Shown one piece after another: positions 1 through 8,130 of a stretch of DNA of 64,000 nt. The stretch covers positions 2,728,001 through 2,792,000 of the forward strand of contig NZ_JBPWQE010000001.1 of the NCBI RefSeq assembly GCF_051811025.1, in the 5' to 3' direction. The first letter of the stretch is position 1. Each line of letters opens with the position of its first letter. This DNA comes from Tardiphaga sp051811025. Its GTDB lineage: Bacteria > Pseudomonadota > Alphaproteobacteria > Rhizobiales > Xanthobacteraceae. Both the position numbers and the translations under genes were made by a program. The notes under the pieces are model-generated. The model ran no database searches, had not been told where the DNA came from, and saw nothing but the letters and a program-made list of their open reading frames with translations.

Positions 1-214
1 CGCCGCTGCCTGGCCCTTCGAGGACCGCCACGAGTTTGGAGGCCGTGCGGTGATGTATCTCGACACCGGGAAGGCTCGACAACCGCGCAGATACCGCGTC
101 GATATGGGCTGGAAGCACCGACACGACGGCGCTGGAAATGTGCTCATTGTCGTGCGCGGATGCGCCGGTGGTCGCGCCGGTCAACAGAGCGCGTCTGGTG
201 AATTTGTCTGTCAT
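1..214 (-). CDS. napD: NapD, nitrate reductase maturation chaperone (partial, 3' end outside window)
   Basis: Only about 71 codons are present, because the gene runs off the left edge. The visible protein has a basic start (MTDKFTRRALLTG) and then ISSAVVSVLPAHIDAVSARL and LPGVEIHH, the ferredoxin-like fold pattern of NapD. In the family NapD is a cytoplasmic chaperone that binds the Tat signal peptide of the periplasmic nitrate reductase NapA and aids its maturation. The ATG at 214 is preceded by TAGGA at good spacing and lies 9 bases after the napE stop, so the two are co-transcribed. napA, B and C probably follow outside the window. The N-terminal extension before ISSAVV is longer than in many NapD proteins. 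Confidence 0.82.
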   Translation of the reverse strand, partial: MTDKFTRRALLTGATTGASAHDNEHISSAVVSVLPAHIDAVSARLSSLPGVEIHHRTASKLVAVLEGPGSG

Positions 215-223
215 GTGAAAGTC

Positions 224-421
224 CTAGTGAAGCAGAGGCGGGCCAGGCGGGCCGAAAATCAGCTGGGTCATCCAGACCAGAAAGCCGTAACCGCCGACCA
301 CGCCCACCGCGACGACGGGCCAGATGAGAACGACGATCGTGAAAAAGACGAGCAACTCCGACATGCGGCTGTTGCGTCTTTGAGCCTCTGCAGGCTGAGC
401 GATATTCTGGTCCATCACCAT
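224..421 (-). CDS. napE: NapE, small membrane protein of the periplasmic nitrate reductase operon
   Basis: This 65-residue protein has one transmembrane segment (about residues 20-48) and the NapE signature VGVVGGYGFLVWMTQLIFGPPGPP near the C-terminus. NapE is an inner-membrane protein of unclear role encoded first in many rhizobial napEDABC operons. The frame is open further upstream, but ATG 421 is chosen because a strong AGGGGGAG sits just before it. The longer start would run back into the FixK/FNR-like box. A second ATG at 415 is equally possible. napD follows after 9 bases. Confidence 0.85.
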   Translation of the reverse strand: MVMDQNIAQPAEAQRRNSRMSELLVFFTIVVLIWPVVAVGVVGGYGFLVWMTQLIFGPPGPPLLH

Positions 422-514
422 ACGCTCCCCCTTCGGTTTGCGGCCATATGCCTGGAGAAGAGGCGAGATTCGCCTAGAGCAAGGGCAATATGCCTGCTGC
501 AGCGCCCACCTTCT

Positions 515-528
515 TTGCGCTGGATCAA
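515..528 (-). promoter_or_regulatory. FixK/FNR-like box upstream of napE
   Basis: On the minus strand the sequence is TTGAT-CCAG-CGCAA, a 14-base match to the FNR/FixK pattern TTGAT-N4-ATCAA with two mismatches in the right half. It is centred about 100 bases upstream of the napE start. FixK-type regulators are known to drive nap operons in bradyrhizobia under low oxygen. Further TTGAT half-sites at 554-558 and 611-615 lie nearer the divergent Crp/Fnr gene but have no clear second half. Confidence 0.5.
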
Positions 529-675
529 ACAACAAACTCTGCGGAGGAATTATTTGATATCGGTGTTCTGATCGCGATGTCGCCGTGCAGAGCCGCTCGC
601 ATCAGAATCTTTGATGACAGTTTTATCTGATTGCGACAGCAGCTCAGCGAAATCGCTCGTTCCGGAAGGCGAGCA

Positions 676-1359
676 ATGGATCGTGAGATGTGCAAGTCGT
701 TTGGTCAAACGCCGCTTTTTGCGAGCCTGGACGAGGGCTCACGCGGTATCATCATCGAAGCCGGCAGAAAGCATGTTCTGGATTGCGGCTTTCCGCTCTG
801 GCAACAGGGCGACGCACCGGTGATGATCGCTGTGGTCATCGATGGTCAGCTCAAAAAGACGATGATCGATACACATGGCGCGCAGAAAACGCTGCAATTC
901 ATGCGACCCGGCGATCTCGCCGGAGCCGCATCGGTGTTCGGCAATTTTTCTCACCCGACAACCCTGCGCGCGACAGTCGCGACCGAGCTTTTATGCTGGT
1001 CCGCGGATCGCTTCAGCGGGCTGATGCATGTTGTCCCGCAGCTCGCGATCAATGTCCTCGGTATCGTCGGGCGGCAAACCGATCACCTGCTGCGCCGTCT
1101 TCACGAGGCAACGAGTGAGAACGCCCATCGACGCATCGCACGGATCGTTCTGCGCCTGGTAAGGGAAGGAGATCCGGATGGTGATTGCGTTCCGATCGAA
1201 CTGAGGATCTCGCGCCAGGAGCTGGCCGAACTCAGCGACACCACGCTGTTCACGGTCAGCCGCACCGTTTCGGCCTGGAACCGGATGCTGATCCTGAAAG
1301 CCGGTCGCGGCCGGTTGACGGTCATCGATCCCGCGAGACTCGCAGGCCTGGCGGGGTGA
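676..1359 (+). CDS. Crp/Fnr-family transcriptional regulator
   Basis: This 227-residue protein has an N-terminal cyclic-nucleotide-binding-like beta-roll (about residues 20-130, with MRPGDLAGAASVFG), a long dimer helix, and a C-terminal winged helix (about 160-215, with SRQELAELSDTTLFTVSRTVSAW). ATG 676 follows GGAAGG at good spacing; an upstream in-frame ATG at 631 has poor context. The few cysteines are scattered and do not form the FNR 4Fe-4S cluster pattern, so it is more like NnrR/DNR-type sensors than oxygen-sensing FNR. It is divergent from napED, which suggests control of denitrification or nap genes, but the effector cannot be read from the sequence. Confidence 0.8.
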   Translation: MDREMCKSFGQTPLFASLDEGSRGIIIEAGRKHVLDCGFPLWQQGDAPVMIAVVIDGQLKKTMIDTHGAQKTLQFMRPGDLAGAASVFGNFSHPTTLRATVATELLCWSADRFSGLMHVVPQLAINVLGIVGRQTDHLLRRLHEATSENAHRRIARIVLRLVREGDPDGDCVPIELRISRQELAELSDTTLFTVSRTVSAWNRMLILKAGRGRLTVIDPARLAGLAG

Positions 1360-1435
1360 CGCGCGGGCGCTCTGAGGCGACTTACACCGGGGTCGATCCC
1401 AACCTGCAGGCGATGGCGGCCGATGCCGCCGCCCA

Positions 1436-2095
1436 TCACGCCGGGTCGAGATATGGCTCGAACGCCTCGACCGAGACCTTCAGCGTCGGATCGCCATCGG
1501 GTCCCCACAGTTCGGCGCCGTCGAACACGACGGTGTAAAGCCACTGCGGATTTTCGCCTTGCTCATGCGCCGCGGTGTCGGGATAGACATGGGCGCCGTG
1601 TATCCGCTCGATCACACCGACATGACCGCGGACATAGCGCGGCAAGCGCGTATGGGTGGTCGGATGGATGTTCTTCATCCGCACGCGATCACCGATCGCG
1701 AATGCGGCAGGCGCCGAAGCAGGGCGCGTGAATGAACCGCGGGTCAGCACGCGCTCGACACTATCAACGGTGAAGTTGCCGCGCTTCAGTGGCTTCGGCG
1801 GCACAGATGCGTGGCCAGCCTTGACCTCGTCCGCAGCAAGGAAGCCGCGTTCGACCAGCATGTCCTCAAGGCCGAGAAACCATTTCTTGTAGTAGCTGCT
1901 GGAAAGATAGATCTCCGGCGGCAGCGTTTCGCGGTAGAAGCGCGACGCGTCGATGTTGAAGGCGCCTGCCGCGCCCATGGCGCGCACCATGGCCAGCACG
2001 CGAGATTCCCATTCAGCATGAAACATCGGCTCGTTCGGCTCCGGCTCGACCTTGCCGAAACCGTCCATGCCGCCCATGTCGTGGACGCCGTTCAT
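1436..2095 (-). CDS. nthB: Nitrile hydratase beta subunit
   Basis: This 219-residue protein begins MNGVHDMGGMDGFGKV, the hallmark N-terminus of nitrile hydratase beta subunits. Its C-terminal SH3-like barrel contains GDRVRMKNIHPTTHTRLPRYVRGHVGVIE and ends WLYTVVFDGAELWG. With the alpha subunit it hydrates nitriles to amides in the cytoplasm. Its start overlaps the alpha stop by four bases (ATGA), so translation is coupled. It faces the Crp/Fnr gene tail to tail. No separate nitrile hydratase activator (P14K-like) gene follows, although the family normally needs one for metal insertion. Confidence 0.95.
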   Translation of the reverse strand: MNGVHDMGGMDGFGKVEPEPNEPMFHAEWESRVLAMVRAMGAAGAFNIDASRFYRETLPPEIYLSSSYYKKWFLGLEDMLVERGFLAADEVKAGHASVPPKPLKRGNFTVDSVERVLTRGSFTRPASAPAAFAIGDRVRMKNIHPTTHTRLPRYVRGHVGVIERIHGAHVYPDTAAHEQGENPQWLYTVVFDGAELWGPDGDPTLKVSVEAFEPYLDPA

Positions 2096-2721
2096 GAGGG
2101 CGCTCCCGGCGTTCGAACGAGACCCGTCCCGATCATGGAGTCGCGCGTGACGATGTCGGCGAGCTGCGCTTCGCTCCAGCCCTCGGTGCCTGCAGGTCGC
2201 ATCGGCAACACCAGGAAGCGGGTTTCAGCGGTCGAATCCCAGACACGGATTTCAGTGTCGTTCGGAATCGAAAAGCCGAAGTCGGCCAGCACGCCGCGCG
2301 GATCCTTCACCGCGCGGGAGCGATAGGGCGCCGCCTTGTACCAGACCGGGGGCAGGCCAAGCATTTCCCAAGGGTAACAGGAGCACAGTGTGCACACGAT
2401 CATGTTGTGACGTTCGGGCGTGTTTTCGACCACCACGAGATGATCGCCGGTGCGACTGACATGGCCGAGGGTGCCGACCGCCGCAGAACCATCGGCGAGC
2501 AGCGCGGCCTTGAAGGCGGGATCGGTCCAGGCCTTGGCCACCACTAGGGCGCCGTTATGCGGCCCGATCTTGGTCTCATAGGCCTGGATCATCGCGTCCA
2601 GCGCCGCCGGATCGATATAGCCTTTCTCGGTCAGGATGGTCTCGAGTGCACGGACGCGCAGCTCGGTGTCCGACAATTCGGAATGGTCGTGATCGTGGTC
2701 GTGATGATGGTGTTCGGTCAT
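2092..2721 (-). CDS. nthA: Nitrile hydratase alpha subunit, cobalt type
   Basis: This 209-residue catalytic subunit carries the metal-binding motif VCTLCSCY, with Cys110, Cys113, Ser114 and Cys115. Threonine after the first cysteine marks the non-corrin Co(III) class; Fe enzymes have serine there. The family post-translationally oxidises two of the cysteines. The N-terminus is strikingly histidine-rich (MTEHHHHDHDHDH, residues 1-13), which is unusual for the family and could bind or deliver metal; that is inference. Gene order is alpha then beta. Many cobalt nitrile hydratase operons are beta-alpha-activator, so this arrangement resembles the iron type. Confidence 0.95.
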   Translation of the reverse strand: MTEHHHHDHDHDHSELSDTELRVRALETILTEKGYIDPAALDAMIQAYETKIGPHNGALVVAKAWTDPAFKAALLADGSAAVGTLGHVSRTGDHLVVVENTPERHNMIVCTLCSCYPWEMLGLPPVWYKAAPYRSRAVKDPRGVLADFGFSIPNDTEIRVWDSTAETRFLVLPMRPAGTEGWSEAQLADIVTRDSMIGTGLVRTPGAPS

Positions 2722-2786
2722 GCCATCAGGATAAGCGAGGCGCGATTGTTCTGTCGAGGATTTCGGGACTCAGCTAGTCCTGCGAC

Positions 2787-3545
2787 ATGGCTGCTCCTCA
2801 TTATCGCGCGCTGGCGCTGGTCGGTTTCGTTCTGGTCGCGCTGCCGGTGGCGGGTGGTCAGGCGGAGGCGGCCAACGGCGCCTATGCGGTCGATGCGGCG
2901 GATATTTCGGACCTCGGCTCCTGCAAGGTCGAGAGCTGGTATTCGATGGCCACCAACAGCGACTTTGCGGCCGTGGCCAATCCGTCCTGCGTGGTCGAAA
3001 TCACGCGGCCGGTCGAACTCAGCGTGCTCACCAATTACAGCCGCTCTGACGGTGATTTCAGCACCACGCTGGCGCCCAAGGCGAAGATCAACCTCGAGCC
3101 GACGGGAATCGGAAAATTCGGCGTATCGGCCCTGGCCAGCGGCACCTTCGACGCCATGACCGGCCAAAACACCGCGGTGTTCGCGGAAATTCCGGCGACC
3201 TATCGCTTTTCCGAAACCACACGCATCAATCTCAATGCCGGCTGGCTGTGGGACCGCGTGCTTGATCGCCACTACTTCACCTATGGCGTCGGCTTCGACT
3301 GGAAGTTCACCGACGTGCTGGAATACACGGTCGAGTTATACGGGCAGGCGGGCCGCGCCGAATTCGCCAGCGTGATCCAGCCGCGGATCCAGACCGGCGT
3401 GCGCTATCGGCCCAACGAGATATTCTCCGTTGACGTGATCTATGGCCGCAACATCACCGGCGAGAATTCGAACTGGATCACCTTGGGCACCACGATCCGG
3501 TTTCCGCCGCCGGGAAGCGTGAGCAAACCCGGCGCGCATTTGTGA
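2787..3545 (+). CDS. Predicted secreted outer membrane beta-barrel protein, function unknown
   Basis: The 252-residue product has a signal peptide (hydrophobic ALALVGFVLVALPVAGG, cleavage near AEA-AN around residue 29). A body of alternating aromatic and polar strands follows, such as TRINLNAGWLWDR, HYFTYGVGFDWKF and YTVELYGQAG, and it ends in a strand-like ITLGTTIRFPPPG. This is the look of an outer membrane barrel, but the family is not certain. It is divergent from nthAB with only 65 bases between starts, so they may share control. One speculative role is uptake or sensing related to nitrile use. Two cysteines (DLGSCKVE, NPSCVVE) may form a disulfide. Confidence 0.7.
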   Translation: MAAPHYRALALVGFVLVALPVAGGQAEAANGAYAVDAADISDLGSCKVESWYSMATNSDFAAVANPSCVVEITRPVELSVLTNYSRSDGDFSTTLAPKAKINLEPTGIGKFGVSALASGTFDAMTGQNTAVFAEIPATYRFSETTRINLNAGWLWDRVLDRHYFTYGVGFDWKFTDVLEYTVELYGQAGRAEFASVIQPRIQTGVRYRPNEIFSVDVIYGRNITGENSNWITLGTTIRFPPPGSVSKPGAHL

Positions 3546-3669
3546 TCCACACGAGGCCATCGATCGCGGTAAAACCGCGATATCGGAAAATTGCGTGATT
3601 TTCCGACAAGTATCTGAAATATCTCGGTGTTAGTGTCCGACCGTGTTCAAGCCCGCTTGCGGAAATCCA

Positions 3670-4956
3670 GTGTCAATCTTGCGACGATCTTGCGACTTCC
3701 TGTCCATCTTCACCGTCGCTGCGGCGCTGGTCACGCCCGCATTGGCAAGCACCAGCCTGCTGACCGACAAGCCTGATCTCAGCAGCTTTTCCCAGGACGG
3801 CCTGAACCGCGTCACCGAAATGCTCGACCGCGAGGTCGGCCAAGGCCATCTCGCCGGCGCGATCATGCTGATCCAGCACCGCGGCAAGCCGGTCTATTAT
3901 GAGGGCTTTGGTGTCCGCGATCCCGCGACCATGGCTCCGATGACGACCGATACGATCTTCCGGCTCTATTCGATGTCGAAGCCCGTGACATCGGTCGCGG
4001 CAATGATGCTGGTCGAGCAGGGCAAGCTCAAGCTCGACGATCCCATCGCCAAATACATTCCGGCCTATGCGCATCCGCAGGTCGCGACCGAACGCACGGA
4101 TGCCAGCGGCAAACCCTATCTCGACTTCACACCGGCGCTGAAGCCGATCACCGTGCTCGATCTGATGCGGCAGTCGTCCGGCATCAGTTCGGCCTTCACC
4201 AATCTCGGGCTGATCACGCAGCTTTATCTCGATGCCGGCCTGTTCGACGGCGATTTCGACAATGCCGACTTTGCAGCACGGCTTGCGAAACTGCCGCTGG
4301 CCTATCAGCCGGCCACGGTCTGGGACTACGGTCATTCGACCGATCTGCTCGGCCGCGTCATCGAGATCGCATCAGGCCAGTCGCTGTACGATTTTCAGAA
4401 AGAGTATCTGTTCGATCCGCTAGGCATGACGGACACCGGCTACTACGTGCTCGACCCCGCCAAAGCGCCGCGGATTGCGCAGCCGATGCCGACTGACCGC
4501 ATCATCGGCAACGAGACCATCAGCAATCCCACGGTGAAGCGAAAATGGGAATCCGGAGGAGGCGGGCTCAATGCCACCACGGGCGATTACGCGCGCTTCC
4601 TGCAGATGCTGATCAATGGCGGCACGCTCGACGGTGTCCGAATCCTCAAGCCCGAGTCGGTCCAGCTGATGCGCCAGAACCAGGTCGCACCGGCCAGCGA
4701 TGTGAAGCCCTGGGCTTATTACTATCCGGGCGCCGGCTTCGGTTACGGCCTCGGCTTCGGCGTCCGTACCGGACCCGGCGACGACGGCGTTCCCGGCTTT
4801 GTTGGCGAGATGGCCTGGGGTGGCGCCGCCGGGACGTATTTCTGGACCTATCCCGATCAGGACATGGTGATGATTCTGATGGTGCAGACACCGACCCAGC
4901 GCGGCCGCATTCAGCCGATCCTGAAGACGCTGGTTTACGACGCGATCAGGAAGTAG
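3670..4956 (+). CDS. Serine hydrolase of the beta-lactamase / class C PBP-like family
   Basis: The protein (428 residues from this start) has a signal peptide (FLSIFTVAAALVTPALAS) and the PF00144 fold. The nucleophile motif is SMSK (Ser-x-x-Lys, about residues 101-104) and the second motif is the Tyr of WDYGHS (about residue 220). A glycine-rich third-motif region is near GEMAWGGAAGTYFW. Members include esterases, peptidases and lactamase-like enzymes, so substrate and resistance cannot be inferred. GTG 3670 is preferred because GGAAA lies just upstream; GTG 3643 in the same frame would add nine residues without a clear ribosome site. It is an export protein standing alone in the region. Confidence 0.82.
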   Translation: MSILRRSCDFLSIFTVAAALVTPALASTSLLTDKPDLSSFSQDGLNRVTEMLDREVGQGHLAGAIMLIQHRGKPVYYEGFGVRDPATMAPMTTDTIFRLYSMSKPVTSVAAMMLVEQGKLKLDDPIAKYIPAYAHPQVATERTDASGKPYLDFTPALKPITVLDLMRQSSGISSAFTNLGLITQLYLDAGLFDGDFDNADFAARLAKLPLAYQPATVWDYGHSTDLLGRVIEIASGQSLYDFQKEYLFDPLGMTDTGYYVLDPAKAPRIAQPMPTDRIIGNETISNPTVKRKWESGGGGLNATTGDYARFLQMLINGGTLDGVRILKPESVQLMRQNQVAPASDVKPWAYYYPGAGFGYGLGFGVRTGPGDDGVPGFVGEMAWGGAAGTYFWTYPDQDMVMILMVQTPTQRGRIQPILKTLVYDAIRK

Positions 4957-5149
4957 CGGGAGCGTGGCCGGGGTCGCGGCTTTAAGAGAACTGAAACTGG
5001 GACCACACGTCCACATTTCGGATTCGCATAAGGTATATTATGGAATATATTATCACATAGCGATCCCAGAGACTTAGCTCAAATTGTTGCGATATTCGGT
5101 TGAATGCGCAGCCATTCCAGCCAGTTTGTGGCCCCACGTCATTGCATCT

Positions 5150-6040
5150 TCAGCCGCCGAAATATCTGACGTGATCGAGGTCCGAGATCAATCCTGACTG
5201 CGTTGGTCGCCACCCAAGCTGCTGTTGTGTCCAGTCGCTGGATGCCGGCGCATCCATCGATGCGAAGCCTGCGAACCAGCCGAAGTGATCGGCGGCTTCG
5301 GCCGGCGATTTCGAGACGACTGGCAGGTTCAGGTGACGACCGATGATCTCGGCAATCTCACGAAATGCAACGCCTTGTTCGGCGCTGGCGTGATAGCGAA
5401 TGTCGGCGGAACCGTGCTCGAGGACGAGCCTGTAGAGCCGGGCGACGTCCAGCCGGTGTGCCGCGGGCCAGCGGTTGAGACCGTCGCCGAAGTAGGCCGA
5501 GGCGCCCTTCTCCCGCGCGATATTGATCAGCATCGGCACGAAGCCATGGTCGCCATTGCCATGGACCGATGGCGGCAGCCGGACCGACGAAGCGCGCACG
5601 CCGCGTGCCGCCAGACGTTCGGCGACCTGCTCCGATACGCGCGGGCTCGGCGACGCGCTCGACGGGCCCATATCTTCGGTCGCGAGCCGTCCGGGCGCGA
5701 TGAAAGCCATGCCGGAGGTCACGATCAAGGGCCGATCGGAGCCCGCCAGCACGTCGCCAAGCGTCTCGATGGCGCGCGCGTCGATCGCGCTGTTTTCCTT
5801 GAACCTCGAGAAGTCGTGGATGAACGCCGTATGGATCACGCCGTCGGAATTGGCGGCGCCGGAGCGCAGGCTGTCCAGATCTTCCAGATCGCCGCGATGG
5901 ATCTGCGCACCCACTTCGGCCAGCGCCTTGGCGGATGCGTCCGAGCGCGCGAGACCGAGCACCTGATGACCGGCGCCGATCAGTTCCTGAACGATGGCAG
6001 ATCCGACAAAGCCCGAAGCGCCGGTAACGAAAACACGCAT
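5150..6040 (-). CDS. NAD(P)-dependent epimerase/dehydratase-like extended SDR
   Basis: This 296-residue protein opens with MRVFVTGASGFVGSAIVQEL, the TGxxGxxG dinucleotide-binding loop of atypical/extended SDRs. It then has HRGDLEDLDSL and a mid-protein SVRLPPSVHGNGDHGFVP segment. The usual YxxxK catalytic pair is not obvious (PSPRVSEQVAERLAARG occupies that zone), which is common in the atypical group. It may reduce or isomerise a small carbonyl substrate. It is divergently arranged with the MmyB-like regulator at 6137 across a 96-base gap, a frequent pairing in which the regulator controls the SDR gene. Confidence 0.82.
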   Translation of the reverse strand: MRVFVTGASGFVGSAIVQELIGAGHQVLGLARSDASAKALAEVGAQIHRGDLEDLDSLRSGAANSDGVIHTAFIHDFSRFKENSAIDARAIETLGDVLAGSDRPLIVTSGMAFIAPGRLATEDMGPSSASPSPRVSEQVAERLAARGVRASSVRLPPSVHGNGDHGFVPMLINIAREKGASAYFGDGLNRWPAAHRLDVARLYRLVLEHGSADIRYHASAEQGVAFREIAEIIGRHLNLPVVSKSPAEAADHFGWFAGFASMDAPASSDWTQQQLGWRPTQSGLISDLDHVRYFGG

Positions 6041-6136
6041 GTGATATTCCTCTCGTGACTGCGCGGATGTATCGGTCCTGCGCTACACTGCGTGAAGCCG
6101 TGACGTTATACGGGTATCGCGACTAACAGGCTTAAC

Positions 6137-6982
6137 ATGACGATTGCCGAAACATCTCAGAGCCCAAGCGCCAATCCGCTGGGCGCCTATCTCAGGGATC
6201 GTCGCGCCAAGCTCGATCCCGTGGCGTTCGGTTTTTCGTCGGAGCGACGCCGCACGCCAGGGCTGCGGCGCGAGGAAGTCGCGCAGCGCGCCAATGTCAG
6301 CGCCACCTGGTACACATGGCTCGAACAAGGCCGCGGCGGCGCGCCATCGGCCGATGTGCTGAACCGCATCTCACGCGCGCTGGAACTATCGGCAGTCGAG
6401 CGCGAGCATCTGTTTCTGCTGGCGCAGCACAGGCTGCCGGAAGTCCACTACGAGCCGTCCGATATCGTCACGCCGACGCTGCAGCGCGTGCTGGATTCGA
6501 TGGAGTTCAGCGCTGCAGTCGTGCGCAATGCGACCTGGGATATCGTGGCCTGGAATCGTGCGGCGCTGGCCGTGCTTGGCGACTATCCGAACATAGCGCC
6601 CGAAGACCGTAACGTCCTGCGCATCCTGTTCTGCCGTCCGAATGTCCGCGCCAAGATGCCGGACTGGGAGAATGATGCACGTTTCGCCGTGGCAGCATTT
6701 CGCGCCGACATCACGCGCAGCGGCGCATCACAACGCGCCCAGACATTGATCGACGAACTGTGCCGGATCAGCCCCGACTTCGCGGCCATGTGGCAGGACA
6801 ACGATGTCGGTAGCTATGGCGAAGGCAAGAAGCATGTGAATCATCCCGCCGTCGGGCCATTCACGATGACCTATTCGACATTCTCGGTCGATGGCCAGCC
6901 AAATTTGGGCATGGTGGTCTACACACCGGCGACGAATGCGGATGCCGAGCGAATGAAGGCGCTGATCGCGGCGAAAAGCTAA
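6137..6982 (+). CDS. Helix-turn-helix regulator of the MmyB-like family
   Basis: The 281-residue protein has an N-terminal XRE-type HTH, about residues 15-85: LGAYLRDRRAKLDP, RRRTPGLRREEVAQRANVS, WYTWLEQGR. A C-terminal MmyB-like ligand-binding domain, about 110-275, contains NATWDIVAWNRAALAVLGDY and the PAS-like stretch ending VYTPATNADAERMKAL. RRTPGLRREEVA is diagnostic for this family. Such regulators usually repress an adjacent oxidoreductase gene, here the divergent SDR at 5150-6040. The ligand is unknown. Confidence 0.88.
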   Translation: MTIAETSQSPSANPLGAYLRDRRAKLDPVAFGFSSERRRTPGLRREEVAQRANVSATWYTWLEQGRGGAPSADVLNRISRALELSAVEREHLFLLAQHRLPEVHYEPSDIVTPTLQRVLDSMEFSAAVVRNATWDIVAWNRAALAVLGDYPNIAPEDRNVLRILFCRPNVRAKMPDWENDARFAVAAFRADITRSGASQRAQTLIDELCRISPDFAAMWQDNDVGSYGEGKKHVNHPAVGPFTMTYSTFSVDGQPNLGMVVYTPATNADAERMKALIAAKS

Positions 6983-7003
6983 CGCTCTAACGCCCGTCTT
7001 CAT

Positions 7004-7112
7004 CGTCATGCCCAGCCAGCGCGAAGCGAGCTTCGCTAGATGTGCCGGGCATCCACGTCTGGGCTGCGAGAGAAGAAAGGCGTGGATGGCCGGGACAAGC
7101 CCGGCCATGACG
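7004..7112. repeat. Intergenic hairpin repeat, type A
   Basis: A 109-base structured element lies between convergent genes and is bounded by the inverted ends CGTCATG and CATGACG. It contains a second inverted pair, ATCCACG / CGTGGAT. The first 45 bases (7008-7052) recur in inverted orientation at 42711-42755 with a single mismatch. Elements of this style are dispersed in genomes of this group. It may form an RNA hairpin at the 3' ends of the flanking transcripts. Confidence 0.75.
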
Positions 7113-7127
7113 GAGCTTTGTTTGCTC

Positions 7128-7901
7128 CTACGGATATTTCGGCAGCAACCCATGTGCGGCAAAGCCACCATCGACATTGAGAACGTGCCCGGTGACGAAG
7201 CTCGACTTGTTGTCATCCAGCAGGAACATCGCAGCACCCGCGACCTCCTCCGGCTCGGCGTAACGCCGCTGCGGCACCACCTGCATCCAGCCTTCGCGCG
7301 TCGCCGCCGTGTGCATCTCCTGCACCATCGGCGTCTCGAACGGGCCCGGCGCAATGGCATTGACGCGGATCTTCAGCGGCGCCAGTTCGCAGGCCATCAC
7401 CTGGGTCAGCGTGATGACGCCTCCCTTGGAGGCGCCATAGGCCGCGCGCTCGATATTGCCGCGCAGACCCGACACCGATGCCACGTTGACGATGGCGCCG
7501 CCACCATGGGCTTTCATCATCCGCGCAGCTTCCTTGGCAACGGCAAAGGTGCCGACCAGATTGATGTCGAGGATCTCGCGGAAGAGTTTCACGGAGGTTT
7601 CGAAGAACGGCACCTGACGACCGATGCCGGCGGAATTCACCAGACCACGCACCGGGCCGAAACCGGCTTCGCAGTCCTTCAGGCCAGCAATCACGGCGTC
7701 TTCATTGGCCACATCCATGACGACGGTTTTGGTCACACCGGCTTTGATGGCGTCGACCTGGGCCTTGGCGGCATCCAGAGCAGGCTGGGTGAGGTCGGCG
7801 AGGAGCACCTTCCATCCCTCGCCCACGGCCGCCTTAGCGATCGCCAAACCGATTCCCGATGCGCCGCCGGTGATGATCGCTACGCCGTGATCCCTATTCA
7901 T
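7128..7901 (-). CDS. Short-chain dehydrogenase/reductase (classical SDR)
   Basis: This 257-residue classical SDR has the cofactor loop TGGASGIGLAIAK near the N-terminus, NSAG about residue 90, and the catalytic set Ser (NVASVSGLRG) and YGASK (Tyr-x-x-x-Lys). It has a C-terminal INVDGG-like segment (LNVDGGFAAHG). The start ATG 7901 is chosen because AAGGA precedes it at proper spacing; the upstream open frame lacks SDR similarity. It is divergent from the TRAP transporter operon at 8131, so it probably oxidises or reduces a hydroxy- or keto-compound linked to that uptake system. The substrate is not predictable. Confidence 0.9.
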   Translation of the reverse strand: MNRDHGVAIITGGASGIGLAIAKAAVGEGWKVLLADLTQPALDAAKAQVDAIKAGVTKTVVMDVANEDAVIAGLKDCEAGFGPVRGLVNSAGIGRQVPFFETSVKLFREILDINLVGTFAVAKEAARMMKAHGGGAIVNVASVSGLRGNIERAAYGASKGGVITLTQVMACELAPLKIRVNAIAPGPFETPMVQEMHTAATREGWMQVVPQRRYAEPEEVAGAAMFLLDDNKSSFVTGHVLNVDGGFAAHGLLPKYP

Positions 7902-8075
7902 ATGCTGTCCTTGCGTTTCTCCACCGGTCCCGGCTGCCGGCGGCTTCAGTCGCGCGATGCTTCCCACAAATTCGCGCGGTGCAAAAGCCGTGCGCCGACG
8001 TCCTCTATTGGGCTTTGGCCTTTGGTCGCACTGCGAAAAGGCTTGACCGGGCAGCCCGGGCATGATGACCAGACG

Positions 8076-8089
8076 GCAAGGGCCCTTGC
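8076..8089. promoter_or_regulatory. Perfect 14-base palindrome between SDR and TRAP genes
   Basis: GCAAGGGCCCTTGC is an exact palindrome 42 bases upstream of dctP and 175 bases upstream of the divergent SDR start. Its position suits an operator for a dimeric regulator, but no regulator gene is adjacent and a chance GC-rich palindrome is possible. Confidence 0.3.
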
Positions 8090-8130
8090 GCCTCACAAAG
8101 GCAAACAAAGAAGTGGTTGGGAGAAACAAA

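Noticed and set aside
50..571. Plus-strand frame across napD and napE
   Set aside because: Antisense to napED; composition rich in Arg and His with no recognisable domain.
2718..3272. Minus-strand frame upstream of nthA as a nitrile hydratase activator
   Set aside because: It is antisense to the barrel protein gene and has no similarity to nitrile hydratase accessory proteins.
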